Shown here: one piece after another, positions 10,645 through 22,693 of the stretch | How positions within the stretch are numbered: position 1 is the first letter of the stretch | Layout: each line of letters opens with the position of its first letter | Source of the DNA: Endothia cerciana | Lineage: Eukaryota > Ascomycota > Sordariomycetes > Diaporthales > Cryphonectriaceae | Length of the DNA: 64,000 bases | Assembly: GCA_026119935.1 (NCBI GenBank) | Contig: JALRMH010000025.1 | Location: 434,001-498,000, forward strand | Reading direction: 5' to 3' | Notes under the pieces: model-generated | Seen by the model: only the letters and a program-made list of their open reading frames with translations | What the model was told of the DNA's origin: nothing | Database searches by the model: none | Program-made: the position numbers and the translations under genes

Positions 10645-13600
10645 GAGTATCTCGCGCCAGCGCTCTGCTTCCTCGCTGTCATCGAGAGGTGCCGACCGCG
10701 ACAGAGAACTCAGCACCAGCGGCCTCCTCAGCCCCTACAACAGCAGGTCTCCCCTCGCCGGGCTGCCTCACTCCCCGCTCGCTCTAGATGCCGCAGCTTC
10801 GCAGCTCACCCGGCCGAAGTTTCTCGAGAGGAGAGGCACCGAGGACGTCGCAAAGCTCAACGGCATCGTCCTGAATGACGTCCCTACCATCGGCTCCACG
10901 AACAACTCCCTGATATCCACCCTACACCCCGACTCCCCGTATCCATCTCTCAACCCGGCAGCCTCCTCCTCCTCCTCCTCCTCCTCCTCCTCTCCCAATA
11001 ATCCACACCTGCTCTCTGCCCCCACGTCGGGAGGCTCGAGGAGGAGAGCCAATACCGCCAGTGGGCCGCTGTCCCCGGTCTCTCCCGGTGCCTCTCCCGC
11101 CGAACCGAAACCATCGAGTCGCGGCCTCGCCGGCCCTCCTCAGGCTCGTCAGGCTGCAGGCCCCCTCCCGCCCATACCTGCACCGCATTCTGGCTCTCCT
11201 CTCCCCCCACCGCCGTCGAAACCACGCACCGCAAGCCCGACGCCCGTGTCACCTCCCCAGTCCAAGTTCCAGAGCACCCAGTCTACCCCGAGCTCGACGC
11301 CGACGGGCAACCCAAATATGTATGGACAGAGGCAGGGGACGGACCCCTCGAGGCCGTTCCAGGTACCGCCACCTCCGATGTCACCACCCCCGGCGCTCGG
11401 GACGTCGTCGATAAACAGCATCATGACCAACATTCCTCCTCCGCCTCCTCGCTACCCTAGCGCGCCAGCCGGAGCGATACAGCTACCGGGACCTCCGGGC
11501 GCACCACCTCCAAGCACCTTGCCCCCTCCCCCAGGGCCACCGCCCGGTAGCACAACACCATGGCAGGGCACCTGGAGCAGCTCCTTCGGGTCCTACATAC
11601 CACCGCCCCCGCCACCTGCTCAACAACCACCGCGCGCGTATAACCCTCAACCGTACAAGCTGGTCAATGGGCAACAGATCCCGATCCCCCCGCCCCCGCC
11701 CCCAAATGAGCAGATGTCGGCTACCTACATCCCGCAAGGTGACACCTATGGCGAGGGAGTTGGCATACCGGGCCTAGGCATGGATGAGACACTGACGTGG
11801 TCTGCGTCTGCAACGTCACAAAGCCCGTGGCTGACCCAGCAGAGCAGTATTGGCAGCCTTGTGACGGTAAATACCAACGACACGGCCAATACCACGCCGG
11901 TCGACTCGTTCGGTGGAACCGCACATAACAGGGTGAACTCGACGACTTCGAATGCGACGACTACCGCTTCCTCCGGGATACCCTCCGAGCTTGCTGCGCA
12001 GTGGCCCCTGGACCGGGTCCTGTCGTGGCTCCAGTCGAACAACTTCAGCAAGGACTGGGTCTCGACATTCCGCGTGTTGGAGCTGTACGGTTCCAAATTT
12101 CTCGAGTTGGGCAGCAGCCACGGCGGGCGGGGCAATTTTGGTATGATGCACCAGCAGGTCTATCCGCGACTGGCTATCGAGTGCACGAACAGTGGCAATA
12201 GGTGGGACCAGACGCGCGAGCGAGAGGAGGGAAAGAGGATGCGGCGGTTGATACGCAGCATTGTCAAGGGCGAGGCCTCAGGAGCGGTGCACTCGACCCA
12301 CACGCGGAAGGAGTCAACGAGCAACACGTCCCTGATACCGACCAGTGCAGGCCCGGACAGCGGCTCTCCAGATACACCTATAAAGGCTCCAGGCCCGGGG
12401 TTCTCAGTCGGACGTAGGTCTTCATCACGGTCGCACACCATGCCCCTCTTTTGGAACGGTTTTAGTAACCCAGTCACTCCTTCAGACCCCGGGGGCAATC
12501 ACAGGAAGCTCATAGTCAACGTCGACGACGAAGGCTCGCGCCGCCACAGCCCGGTCGAACAGGGAGATGCAGGAACGACTAGTAATAATCCAGGGAGCAG
12601 CAGCAACCGTACCTACAGCCCATCCGGCAGTCCGGCGGCCGGGCTCTTCCCTTCTGCGGCAACGCCGAACCTGGCCACCTCGCCCGTGAGCAGATTTGGC
12701 AGCCACAGGAACCGAAACAGCACAGAGTCCGTCTCGTCGAATGCAGCCATCTATGGGTCAGGGGTACCCGACGGTGCAAGCCAGGTTCTGCGGTCCCAGA
12801 TGACCCTTGACATGAGGGACGCCCGTCGGTTCGGTCATGACGGAGGTAGCCGGCCCAGCCCACTCGGCGGCGAAAGCGCATCGCCTGGTGACCGTTCAGC
12901 CGGGGCAAGCGAGCCGCCCGGGTCGGCCAAGGAGAGCAAGTCGTTCCTCTCGTACTTCAGAAAGAAGAAGAACCACGATGACCCTGAGTCGCCGACGAGC
13001 CCGATGCAGCTCAAGCAGCAGCCGCTGGGGAGCAAACCAAATCACAGCGAGACGACAGTAGGATCTACCCTCTCGGCACCACAGGAGCATACGCCAGCGT
13101 CATCCATGAGGTCGAGGCGCATCCACACGGGCAGAGTCTTCATCCTCGCAACATTAGACCACTGGAATTATCGGATGGTGGATGTCTCCGATCTCGCGAC
13201 CCCGTTCGAGCTGCGGCACTCCATCTGCACGAGCCTGGGGCTGCCCGACTCGGACGGCGCGTCGGTGTACATAACTGAGCTGGGCAAATTTGACCACGAC
13301 GAGGCGCTGGACGATACTCAACTTATGACCAACAAACAACTGCGGGCAGACGCTGCTGGTTCTCTGAAGGTGTTCGTGCGGCCCGGCAACATGGCCGGGG
13401 TGGATGTGAAGATCGGGCACTCGCAGAATGCGCTCTCCCCAGCACTGGGGGCCGGTGCAAGGATCGACGAAGACACCTACGCGTGCCTCAATGGTCAGCG
13501 CCGGAGATCCAGCTCTTCTCCGCCGACGTCGAGGCAGAACACTCTTGCTGGTGAGCACGGCAAGGGCGGCGAAGGTGCTGAAGGCAAGGACGGAAAGGAC

Positions 13601-16565
13601 AAGGACAGCAGCAGCAGTCTGGCCGAGCGATCTGAAGCGTACCAGGCTGAGGTGGCCCGGAAACAACAAGAATACCTGGCAAAGCGCCAAAAGGGCAAGG
13701 ACGGCGTGTCCCCCGTCGAGGGCGGGACGAACTCCTACAGTGGCATTGTGGGCCGCGTTGTGAACTTCGACGAACCGCGAAACTCGCCGTTCGAGGACAA
13801 GAAGCCTTTCGACGCGGCATTCGCACCCCAGAGACGGGCTCCTGCGGCACCCGTCGACCCGTCTGCGACTCTGATCAAGGCCAATTCGCTTTCGAAACGA
13901 GGTTCCCAGCAGCGGTACAGCGCGGGCAGTATGGACGGCTATCCAACGAAGCGGCCGGGTAGCGGAGTGTCGGAGAGCCCGAAGCAGCTGTCTCAGAGGA
14001 AGCCCACGAACGAGCGACAGGCGCTTGGCGGAATTGGGTCTGCACTGGTGGGGATCGGTCGCAACATGGGAGGAATAGGGCATCCTGGGAGTGCGGGGCG
14101 GAGATCTACCTCACCTGCTAGTAAAAGCCCGGATGCTGGCAATGGATCTGCGACAGCCGACAGAGGTAAGAATGCTCAAACGGGTATTGTTTCTATTGAC
14201 AGTGGCGGGAGTCCGCGACCGCGAACACCAAGATCGCCCGACTCATCTACGTTGAGCTCGGGAGGTCAGGGGTTCGGCGCGCCCGACCTGCCCCCTGGCG
14301 GAAGACCTTCGCCGGGACCCTCGTCATCTCAACTGGAAAGGCGAACAGGGACCAGGAAAAGGAGCATTGCAAGCCCTCGGTACCCACTGGGAATTGACAC
14401 GGAAGCTAAATCACCCCAAACAGGAGAAGAGGTCAAGTCTCGAAAGCTGGCCTCGCCCGGCACCGACAGCCCGCAATCTACCCGCGTCTCGGACAAGCCA
14501 CCCCAGTTGCCCAAGGTTGTTGTTAAACCCAAAATCTTCGATGGAGACTCATCATCTGACGAGGACGACGATTCCGACGATGGACTGTTTGCAAAGCCTC
14601 TCGCGGGGCGGGCCCCCACACCAAAGGGCAAGGATTCAACTAGCAGCACTCCTGCGGTGAAAGAACCTAGCAATGGCGGCACTTTCTGGAAGGAGGCGGA
14701 CAGCGACAACGAGGACGATGATACTAGTAGCCTGGCTAAGAAGCCCAGCCTGACCGTAAACACCACCCGCGCCAAGAAGGGGCTGTCGGTGACCTTCAAC
14801 ACCACATCCGGAAGCAAGTCGCCAGAGGATGACCAGTCATCCAAGAGCTCGTCACGAAGGACCCCGAACACGCCGCGCTCTGAGGGCTGGGACTCGAACA
14901 ACGACGACGTGAAGCTGAGCCGGCGCAAGAGCTTCATGGAAAAGGACAGCTCAATCTGGGCCAACCGCCCCCCAACGGATGCACTGATCAACAACCTCGA
15001 GGACTTCTTCCCAAACCTGGATGTTGACCAGCCCGTTCTGGACGAGGCCGAGGGCCTGCTGGGTGATCTGCCGCCAAGTCCGATCGCTGAGGAGCCGCAG
15101 GAAGAGCAGCAAGAGAACCAGAAGCCACTGACGTCTTCCAGGATAAGTAAGCTATACAATGACGCAGACACGCTAGGCAGTGACGAGTCGACATTGAAGG
15201 CGCTAGAGAGGCCAGCCTCCATCATGAGTGTCGCCGCGAAGAGCGCAGCCCGACGCTCACAAGGACTGGGAAGGATGAAGTCCATCCGAGAGGTGGCTCA
15301 CAAGCGCTACACCCAGGGCTACGCGTCGAACCGTGGGTCGATAGTGCCACCCATGCCGACAGATGCTGCAGCAAAGGCCGCCGCCAGCACCCCTGTGACC
15401 AACAATACGAACCTGATGCGGCGCAAGTCAACCAAGATGTTCAACGCCAACATCGTGCAGATTCGGCCCGAGCGAGGGTCCACGATCCTCCCGCAGATCC
15501 CACAGGACCACCTGTCTAGCCTGCCACACAACGCCAACAACCAGATTCCCAAGCGGCAGACGACATTCCGGTGGTTCAAGGGCCAGCTGATCGGCAAGGG
15601 CACCTACGGGCGTGTGTACCTCGGTATGAACGCCACGACGGGTGAGTTCCTGGCCGTGAAGGAGGTCGAGGTCAATCCCAAGGCCGCCGCCGGCGACAAG
15701 AACAAGATGAAGGAGCTGGTGGCTGCGCTGGACCAGGAAATCGATACAATGCAGCACCTGGATCATGTCAACATAGTGCAGTACCTGGGATGTGAGAGGA
15801 AGGAGACTAGCATATCGATCTTCCTCGAGTACATTCCTGGTGGCAGCATCGGCTCATGCCTGCGCAAGCACGGAAAGTTCGAGGAGAGCGTTGTCGCCAG
15901 CCTGACCCAGCAGACGCTCTCGGGACTGGCCTACCTGCACCGCGAGGGTATTCTGCACAGAGATCTGAAAGCCGACAATATCCTGCTTGATGTCGACGGA
16001 ACAGCCAAGATCTCCGACTTCGGCATCAGCAAGAAGACGGACAATATCTATGGCAACGACAAGACCAACAGCATGCAGGGATCCGTATTCTGGATGGCGC
16101 CCGAGGTGATCCGGTCCCAGGGCGAGGGCTACTCAGCCAAGGTGGACATCTGGTCCCTGGGGTGCGTGGTGCTCGAGATGTTCGCGGGACGTCGCCCCTG
16201 GAGCAAGGACGAGGCGGTCGGGGCGATCTACAAGATTGCCAACGGCGAGACGCCGCCTATCCCTGAGGAGGTCAGCGCGGCGGTCACCCCGGTTGCGTTG
16301 GCCTTTATGTGGGATTGTTTTACTGTGTAAGTCCCCCAACCCCCCAGGGTGCCCTATCCTGAGCTGGGTCAGGGTGATCTGTGAGGTTTGAGACGAGGAA
16401 ACGAATGGTGCTAACGTGCACATTACATACAGCAACCCCGAGGAACGACCGACCGCCACAAGGCTCCTCGCGGAGCATCCGTTCTGCGTGTTCCGAGACG
16501 ATTACGATTTCCACCGCACTGAACTGTACGCCAAGATCAAAGGGACCTGGAACACCACCAAGTGA
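10637..16565 (+). CDS. BCK1: BCK1-type MAP kinase kinase kinase of the cell-wall-integrity pathway
   Basis: One huge exon (10637-16326) and a short last exon (16433-16565) join across a 106-nt intron to give 1940 aa. The kinase should relay the Rho1-Pkc1 signal to the MKK1/2-Slt2 module. The N-terminal 450 residues are disordered, rich in Ser and Pro, with a (TCC)n-coded serine run. A SAM-like segment (WPLDRVLSWL, about 456-500) follows, then a Ras-association/ubiquitin-like segment (RVFILATLDHWNYRMVD, about 833-915), then a long phospho-rich linker. The C-terminal catalytic domain (about 1647-1930) has the Gly loop GKGTYGRVYLG, K1675 in LAVKEV, HRDLKADN (D1776), DFG (D1794), the SMQGSVFWMAPEV activation segment and the NPEERPTA motif across the intron. 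Length, order and the YLGCERKE segment fit Bck1/Mck1/Mik-1. The start is the first long-frame ATG and overlaps a uORF. Confidence 0.95.
10964..10993 (+). repeat. (TCC)n serine-coding trinucleotide run in BCK1
   Basis: About ten TCC codons in a row code a polyserine tract near residue 115. In-frame unit changes would alter tract length without breaking the protein. Confidence 0.85.
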
Positions 16566-18434
16566 GGTGGTGGAGTCGACGCTTCTTGTGCTTGTGCCCA
16601 TCCCAGCTTGCGCAGGGGCTAGGATGGTCTGTTTATTCTTGGACACATCCTATAGCTACGACTGGGCGAAGTGGGAGGCAATCTGCTCTTTTCACAGTTG
16701 GGCTCCGCCCCGGATCCAAATATCGCTTCTCGCATAGCTATCTGTTTGTTGCTCTGGGTCTTTTTTTGGGGGGGGGGGTGTTTTTCTTCTTCTTTTCTTT
16801 TCTGGATACCTTGTGTGTTTGTTTGTTTGTTTTGGACTGGGCTGGGCTGGACTGGGCTGGACTGGACTGAGGGTGCCGGGGGGCGGGGGCATAGCATTGC
16901 ATAGCGTTTTGGATATGAGCCTGGCTGTTCCGTGTGGGTGAGTTGGGGTGTGGAGGTGCAGGGCACCGTCTGCTAGAAAGGTAGACATCGAATTGATGAA
17001 ATTCTTGATGAAGGTGCGGTGAGCATTGTAGGCTTGGTCGTGAACTGTGTCGGCCGCGGTCCGAGCGGGGTGAGAGATGGTCGGCCGGGTTTGGCGTGAA
17101 AGACCTGGAGCTCGAGGTGAGCCCCCCTCCCAATATATTGTATGTGTTCGTGACCTAGCATGAGATGGCGAGTGTGGGTTGCTGGGTATCGTATCGTCGA
17201 GCTGCCATGAGCGGTTGGCATCGACTCTTGAGAAGGCCAGCCAAGGAGGTAGCAGCACTGGGGGAAGAGGTTGCGCAGTGCCCGAGGGAGAGGAGGGTAT
17301 GTATAGTCAAATGAAGAGGAGCGGCTGGGCGCGAAGGGTAGGAGGCGTGTAGTAGGATCAGGCCAAGATGGTCAAGGGAGGAGGGAGACAGGAAGGCCGC
17401 GGCGCGCCGGCAACCACCCCAAGGCGTCCAACCCGCTCCACGCACGCCCTTGCAAAGCTTTATCAGCCTCAGCAGCAGCCCGGGCAGCAGGGTGGCCGGT
17501 ATCCCAAACTCCTCCAGGCAATTATGGTCTAATGGTTAGTGCGCTAGTCGGAACGGTTATTCGCCCTGGGTGAAGCGAGGCCGGCCACCCCAGGATCGGA
17601 CAGGCTCCCGCGAGGGCGCGAGTTCGTGTCGCGAACGCCCAAAACCGTCAGGTCATTGTTCGTGCGACAAAAAAAACCAAGTCCGCGGCTCCGCGTGTGG
17701 CCTGCCTTCCGAGGACCATGAGGAGATGGTGGTATCCTCCCTCCCTCCCCCTCCCCATCCCCGTCCCCCCTCCACTACCTAGCCCCCCCCACTATTGATA
17801 ATGATCTGAGGAGCTAGGTGACAGGAGCCAGCCGGACGACGGTTCTCCCCATTATATCGGTGGTTCAGAGCCTGGCTGGATCTGTGTAAACTCGCTTCGT
17901 CACGGCGAAGAGGAGACCGGTCTCTCACGGGGTGCCACCGAGGCGAGTTTTGCTTTACGTGAGAGATGAATGGACTTTCTCCATTTCCTTCTTCTCTTTC
18001 CGTCTCCTCATGCCCATCCAGCACGAAGAGCGGGCGGCCTGCTCCACTGGGCCCCAGACCAGAGAGCAGATCACCAACAGGGTGCATATCGGAGAGGTCC
18101 AGGCAACAGGTCTTGATCTGCCCCCTTCTATACGCTTTGAGAAGAGTGATTCACTGCCTAAATCTGCGCATTGCATATTAGGCAACCGGCTTGTGTGATA
18201 CAAGGGGGGCTGACAGCCTCCGCAGACGTATAACTATACATACTCAGTTTTGCTATGTCTCACACCCGAAGGAGCCTTCTTCATCCATGGAGATCGTCAT
18301 CTGCATCTTAACACTACTTATTCAGTACCTAGTACTCCACGTCAAACATATACCGCCTGGGCTAAAGATGTCAGAAACTCAGGATGAGGGCAAGGCAAAC
18401 GACGTGGTCGTTCCCGGTCTACTGCCTGACGACG
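16566..18434. other. BCK1 3' flank and spacer, no gene seen
   Basis: Contains an 11-G run (16768-16778), T-rich sequence, a pentamer array at 16834-16868 and GC-rich hairpin-prone sequence at 17520-17640. An overlapping open frame starting at ATG 18369 (acidic, MSETQDEGKAND) runs into the next gene in another frame. No tRNA, rRNA or further coding gene could be supported. Confidence 0.5.
16834..16868 (+). repeat. Degenerate pentamer array, seven GGRCT units
   Basis: Seven head-to-tail units of GGACT or GGGCT lie in the 3' flank of BCK1. Read from CTG they are CTGGA/CTGGG, the same degenerate CTGRN pattern as the arrays at 45466-45495 and 46191-46230. Confidence 0.75.
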
Positions 18435-19035
18435 ATGAACCAGGCAGAACAGGACGATCTGGCCATCGCCTTCGCGAACGAAGACATTGACGACGTTGAA
18501 CCGCTCGACTTTGTCAGGCCCCGGTTCGTCCCCTGGACCGGGGACCAGGACGGCGACATCAACGACATGCAACGGCTCTACAGAGACCTCATCAAGGACG
18601 ACGGCGAGGAGGAGCGGATGTACCGCTTCTTCTTCTTCGTCGACCGCGCGTGTCTCGCCGACGCCGGCAGCAGGAAGATCATCCTCGCCCAGCCGGACGC
18701 CTACACCCTCCAGTTCGCCCAGGGGACGGTGGAGGAGATGGAGGGCCTGCTCAGGGAGCACGGCTCGGGCGTGATCCCCCAGTGGGACGAGGGCCTCGCT
18801 GAGCTGCTGCAGGCGGAGCTGCTGCTACGGGCGCTCACGTACGGGCGGGTCCCCGCCGGGCACTTCCGCTTCATCCTGGGCGAACCTGGACCTCGCCAAC
18901 TTGGACCTGTCGGAGCTGGTTGAGCTGGGAGGGGGCGAGGTCGAGCGGGTCGACAACCCGGAGTGGGACGCCCGCGCGTTCGTCAGGCAGGCCGAGCAGG
19001 AGTATCGGAAGCGCGAGGAGGGCGAAAAGAAATAG
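18435..19035 (+). CDS. Unknown acidic protein, interrupted by one frameshift
   Basis: I do not recognise the family. The frame from the ATG at 18435 codes an acidic N-terminus (EQDDLAIAFANEDIDD), a segment RLYRDLIKDDGEEERMYRFFFF, then a compact region rich in Leu and Glu ending in HFRFILG. At about 18880 the coding signal jumps one frame: dropping one base restores NLDLANLDLSELVELGGGEV and a charged tail ending RKREEGEKK at the TAG at 19033. No intron explains this. The upstream frame from 18369 (MSETQDEGKANDVVVPGL) also looks coding, so a second shift near 18435 is possible. This is either an indel in the assembly or an early pseudogene. There is no signal peptide or TM segment. Confidence 0.5.
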
Positions 19036-19720
19036 CGCGTGCGGGTGGCCAATCTGGATCCTGTGGTCTACCACCTTCTTGCTGGGTCTTCAGAGGCCAA
19101 TCAGACGACTGCGAGCCCCCCGTCGTGAACAGCATCACGAGCCGCTAGGGTGTCGCAACAATGATAGGGCCTAGAGCAAATCTGAGGTTCCTCTATAAAT
19201 TCTGCGGCCAAGACGACCGCTTGAAATCAACCTCATTGAAACGTATGGCAGTAGAGCTATAAGAGCTAAGACCAAGACGAAAGCCGAGGCATCAGGGAAA
19301 TGATGAAGGAGGCATACACCCGGGCAACCAGATATATGATGGCTCAGCGCTTTTTTTTTGGTGGTTTTTTTTTTTTGTGGTATAACGAGTTCTACCACCA
19401 GATCTTGACGGTGCCATGGTTGTTTGTTTACAGTTTGAAGGAAAGCAGATGGGGACATCCAAGAAGCTCCTCACACTCGTACCTTGGCCAATAGGTTACC
19501 TGATCTAGCAAGTGTAAGGCTGAAATTGGTGTTATTGACTAAAAGCAGTTTAGCCTTGACGCAAGCCTCCTAGCTTTATAGCCTCGGCAGGATTGTCGAG
19601 GATCCTTATTCATTTACTATAATGTGCACCCAGGCTCAACGTCATTTGCATACAGCCGTCCCATCTAAGATCTTCTGCTGAGCCAGACCGTGGTAGGCTC
19701 ACAGCTTTCAGCCCAAGATC
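19036..19720. other. Intergenic, no supportable gene
   Basis: Holds T-rich runs at 19351-19376 and the promoter of the DJ-1-like gene. Short open frames have no motifs. Confidence 0.6.
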
Positions 19721-20797
19721 ATGGCGACGGTGCCAAAAGTGTGTATTCTGATGGCCGACTACGGCCATGAGCCTACCGGTATGTCATCCCCTCCCTCCGA
19801 ACTGCCGATAGGCTGTTGTGATGGTTTATCTCTCACCAATACATGAGCTAAGTGCTTGCTATAGAAGCCGCAGTGCCCTACGCAGCCTTCAAGGCAGCAG
19901 GCTTTAGTGTGTCCTTTGCCACAGAGAAGGGTATGGCTCCGGCATGTGACAGGCTGCTCCTTGAAGGCCTGACGCAGAAGCTCCTTGTACGTCCGTCCCG
20001 ATGATCTTGGGTGCCCAGCGTCCACCACCTGTCTCTCGCCGTCTTACCTCGGAGACTACGGTGGATAGTGCCTAAACGTATATACTTGGATGGAGCCAAC
20101 TCACATGGTGTGCCGCCCAGGGCGCCAGCAAACCCGTTATTTCTCAGTACAACACCATGATCGCCTCTCCGGAACACCAGAAACCGCTCTCGTGGTCTAG
20201 TCCGGACTTTGACCTGACCGTCTTCGACCTGGTTTATCTTCCCGGGGGCCATGATAAAGCGGTTCAGCAGATCATCGACTCATCTACCGTGCACAGGCAT
20301 CTGGCGCGGTACTTCTCCCTCACCCGCAGACGCCTAACCCCTCCCTCAGCTTCCCCTGCCCTGCCCAGGCAAAAGGCCATAGCAGCTGTCTGCCACGGGC
20401 CGCTCGTCCTCGCCAACACAATCGACCCAGACACGGGCAGGTCTGTCCTTTACGGGTGCAAGACGACCGCACTGCCCGCTGGCTTCGAGAAGGCTGCGTA
20501 CTGGGGCACGAGACTGTGGCTGGGGGATTACTATAAGACGTATGGGAGTGGGAGCGAGGATGTGGAGGTTTCTGTCAAGAAGGCCCTGAAGGAGAAGAGT
20601 CTGTTCAGAGGGAGCCTATCACCCTCGCCGTGAGTCCTCTCGAGACCTCTGTTGAGTCTTTCCCGCCCATCAGTGTCTGACGTGTCAGCAGCTTCGTCGT
20701 CGAGGACGACACCTACAACTATATCAGCGCACGATTTCCGGGGGATATTGGCCTGTTCTCGAAGAGGGTTGTCAGACTGGTGCAGGGCCTACAATGA
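19721..20797 (+). CDS. DJ-1/PfpI (ThiJ) family protein
   Basis: Four exons (19721-19778, 19865-19986, 20121-20629, 20692-20797) join in phase to give 264 aa. The fold is the Rossmann-like DJ-1/PfpI domain. The N-terminal strand is VCILMADYGHEPTE, followed by VPYAAFKAAGFSVSFATE, then MIASPEHQKPLSW and the FDLVYLPGGHDKAVQQ nucleophile-pocket loop. The elbow is AIAAVCHGPLVL with C151-H152, the reactive cysteine pair. Members act as glyoxalase-like or chaperone-like stress proteins, or have no known reaction. About 14 extra residues (RLTPPSASPALPRQ) before the elbow may be an unspliced mini-intron or a lineage insertion. It is convergent with the next gene, with 131 nt between the two stops. Function beyond the family is not inferred. 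Confidence 0.88.
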
Positions 20798-20928
20798 TGT
20801 ATATCGCCGCGCTCACAGTACCAGCAGCCTGATCAAAACAGTCGCTTCATTGAATTTCGAGATGCCTCTATGACTTTTAGAGTGGGTATCGATCTATCAC
20901 CGCTCGCTCTGTGCCTATTATCTTTTTT

Positions 20929-22693
20929 TTAACTCCGAGAATATGCGCTGCCCCACGTTCCTCTCACGCCCACGCCCGGTGTTGGCGACTTGGGCGGCGG
21001 CGTGACCACGAACGCGATCTGCTCGCTCTTTGGCCTCCCCGGCCTCAGCAGCTCGGGATGCTCGGGGTCCGACACCCTGCACTCGCCCAACAACGCCCTG
21101 CTTGCCTCATCCACGTTCCGCCTCCTGTCGCCATCATCGTGGTCGTCCTCGGGACTCTCAGGCACGATCCCCAGCGCCCCCCTCTCGCTCCCGTCGCTCG
21201 GCGCCCGCCCCAACGAGTCCCTCACGCTCTTGGCGTTCTGGACCGCGCCGCCGCCCACCGCGATCGCGGCCGGCTGGCCGCCGACCATGATGCTGTCCTG
21301 GCTCGACGACCTGCTGTGCGCGCCCCAGCCGAACTCGGTGCTGAGGGCGTCGTCGATGTCGCTCTTCAGGTTCAGCGACAGGCGGTACGCGGCCGCCGAG
21401 TCGGCCCTGTCCCGCGCGGCCGCCGGCCTCGACCTGTCGCGGGACGCCGGCGGGGACGTCACGGGCGAGGGCGAGGCGGCGCCGCCCGAGCTGCGGCTGC
21501 CGGGCGACGAGGGCCAGCTGGAGTTGGAGCCCAGGCTCATCCGCTGGCTCACCCGCCGCCTCTGCTTCTGCTGCGCGACGTACTCGTCGAACGCCGTGTC
21601 CCGGGAGTGGTTGTAGGAGGCGCGGCGGTCGAGCCCCGAGCCGGTGATGGAGATGTAGGACGCGGGCCTCTGCGGGAGGGCCGGCTCGGGCCCGGCCCGC
21701 GGCGGCGGAGTCGTCGCCTGGCCCGCGGCGGGGTCGTAGGCGGTGTCGACGGCCATGAGGGCCGATGCGGAGTCGGAGCGGCTGCGGTTCCCGTCGTCGC
21801 CCGCATCGGCGGTGTTGAAGGTGTCGTCGGTCATGCTGAAGACCTTGCGCCCCCCGAGGTTGGTGAACGACGACCCCCGTTCTCTCTTGAACGGCCCGGC
21901 GGTCGTGGGCGTGGGCTCGCCGGGCGAGGGGGCCATGATCCCGGGGGAGGCGCTGCCAAGGACCTCGACGCTGTTGCCCATCTCCAGGTCCGGGTCCCAG
22001 TCCAGGTCCTCCGAGAGGATGCGGGTGTGGCCGTGGATGCCCTTCTGCTTCAGGTCGCTCCTGAAGCCGTAGGGGTTCACATTGCCCGGGAGGTGATAGT
22101 CGTCATATTGCGCGAGGCGCTTCCACTTCCATGCCGCGTAGGAGCCCAGGAAAAGAATCGAGATGCTGTGATCTGCCGTCAGTTCGCAGGCTCGTCGGTG
22201 CCCTGTAGGGAATAGCCCCACCAACACTCACACCAACAGGCTGTGGATGACGAGCGTTCCGTCCGACCATCCGTTCAGCGATGATCCGGTCACCATGCCA
22301 TCCATGATCATGGAGAGCACGACCCCGCCGAGCTTCACCAGGTTGGAGACCAGCATGGTCTTGGGCGTCAGGGCCTCCGTCACCGTCCGGAATATCTCAT
22401 ATGCGGTGAGCAGAACAGAGAGGACGCCGGTGCCGATATTGATACATTCCCACCTGCAGGCGTGTCAGTACACGGGCGGCCCGGCAAGAGATAGCTCACG
22501 GCGGCGTGGGGTGGACCTACGCGATGGCGGTCGCGCGCACCTCGATGGAGTCGTTGATGGCGTTGTGGAATAGGTATGCGGACGTGCCGATCAGGACAAG
22601 CAGCAGCGAGATCTGTGTTATCCAGCACGGCAAGAGAACCCTGAGCCTCCAGCCGGCGCGGTCAAATTTGGCCTGGTCGCGATGCTTGGCCAT
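20929..22693 (-). CDS. Four-TM membrane protein with long disordered C-terminal tail, function unknown
   Basis: Three exons (22521-22693, 22232-22453, 20929-22165) with 67- and 66-nt introns give 543 aa. The N-terminal 145 residues hold four hydrophobic helices: about 19-41 (CWITQISLLLVLIGTSAYLF), 60-78, 93-113 and 123-145, the last spanning intron 2. A short basic/aromatic stretch (WKWKRLAQYDDYHLPGN) follows, and then nearly 400 residues of Ser, Pro, Arg and Asp with many SP and RxxS sites, typical of a phosphorylated cytosolic tail. Similar proteins are annotated as hypothetical in filamentous ascomycetes. No transport, channel or enzyme motif is seen. The antisense frames of similar length are GC-bias shadows of this exon. 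Confidence 0.8.

Noticed and set aside
13154..14083. 309-codon frame antisense to BCK1
   Set aside because: Lies wholly opposite a conserved exon and has shadow composition.
16692..17258. 188-codon minus-strand frame after BCK1
   Set aside because: Built over the pentamer array and the G and T runs; no protein-like features.
17518..17640. tRNA-like element: A-box-like TGGTCTAATGG and a B-box-like GAGTTCGTGTC
   Set aside because: The acceptor ends do not pair, the D-stem has a mismatch, no anticodon stem forms with or without an intron, and the T-arm is imperfect.
20911..22215. 434-codon plus-strand frame
   Set aside because: Antisense to the four-TM protein exon; no hydrophobic or catalytic signature.
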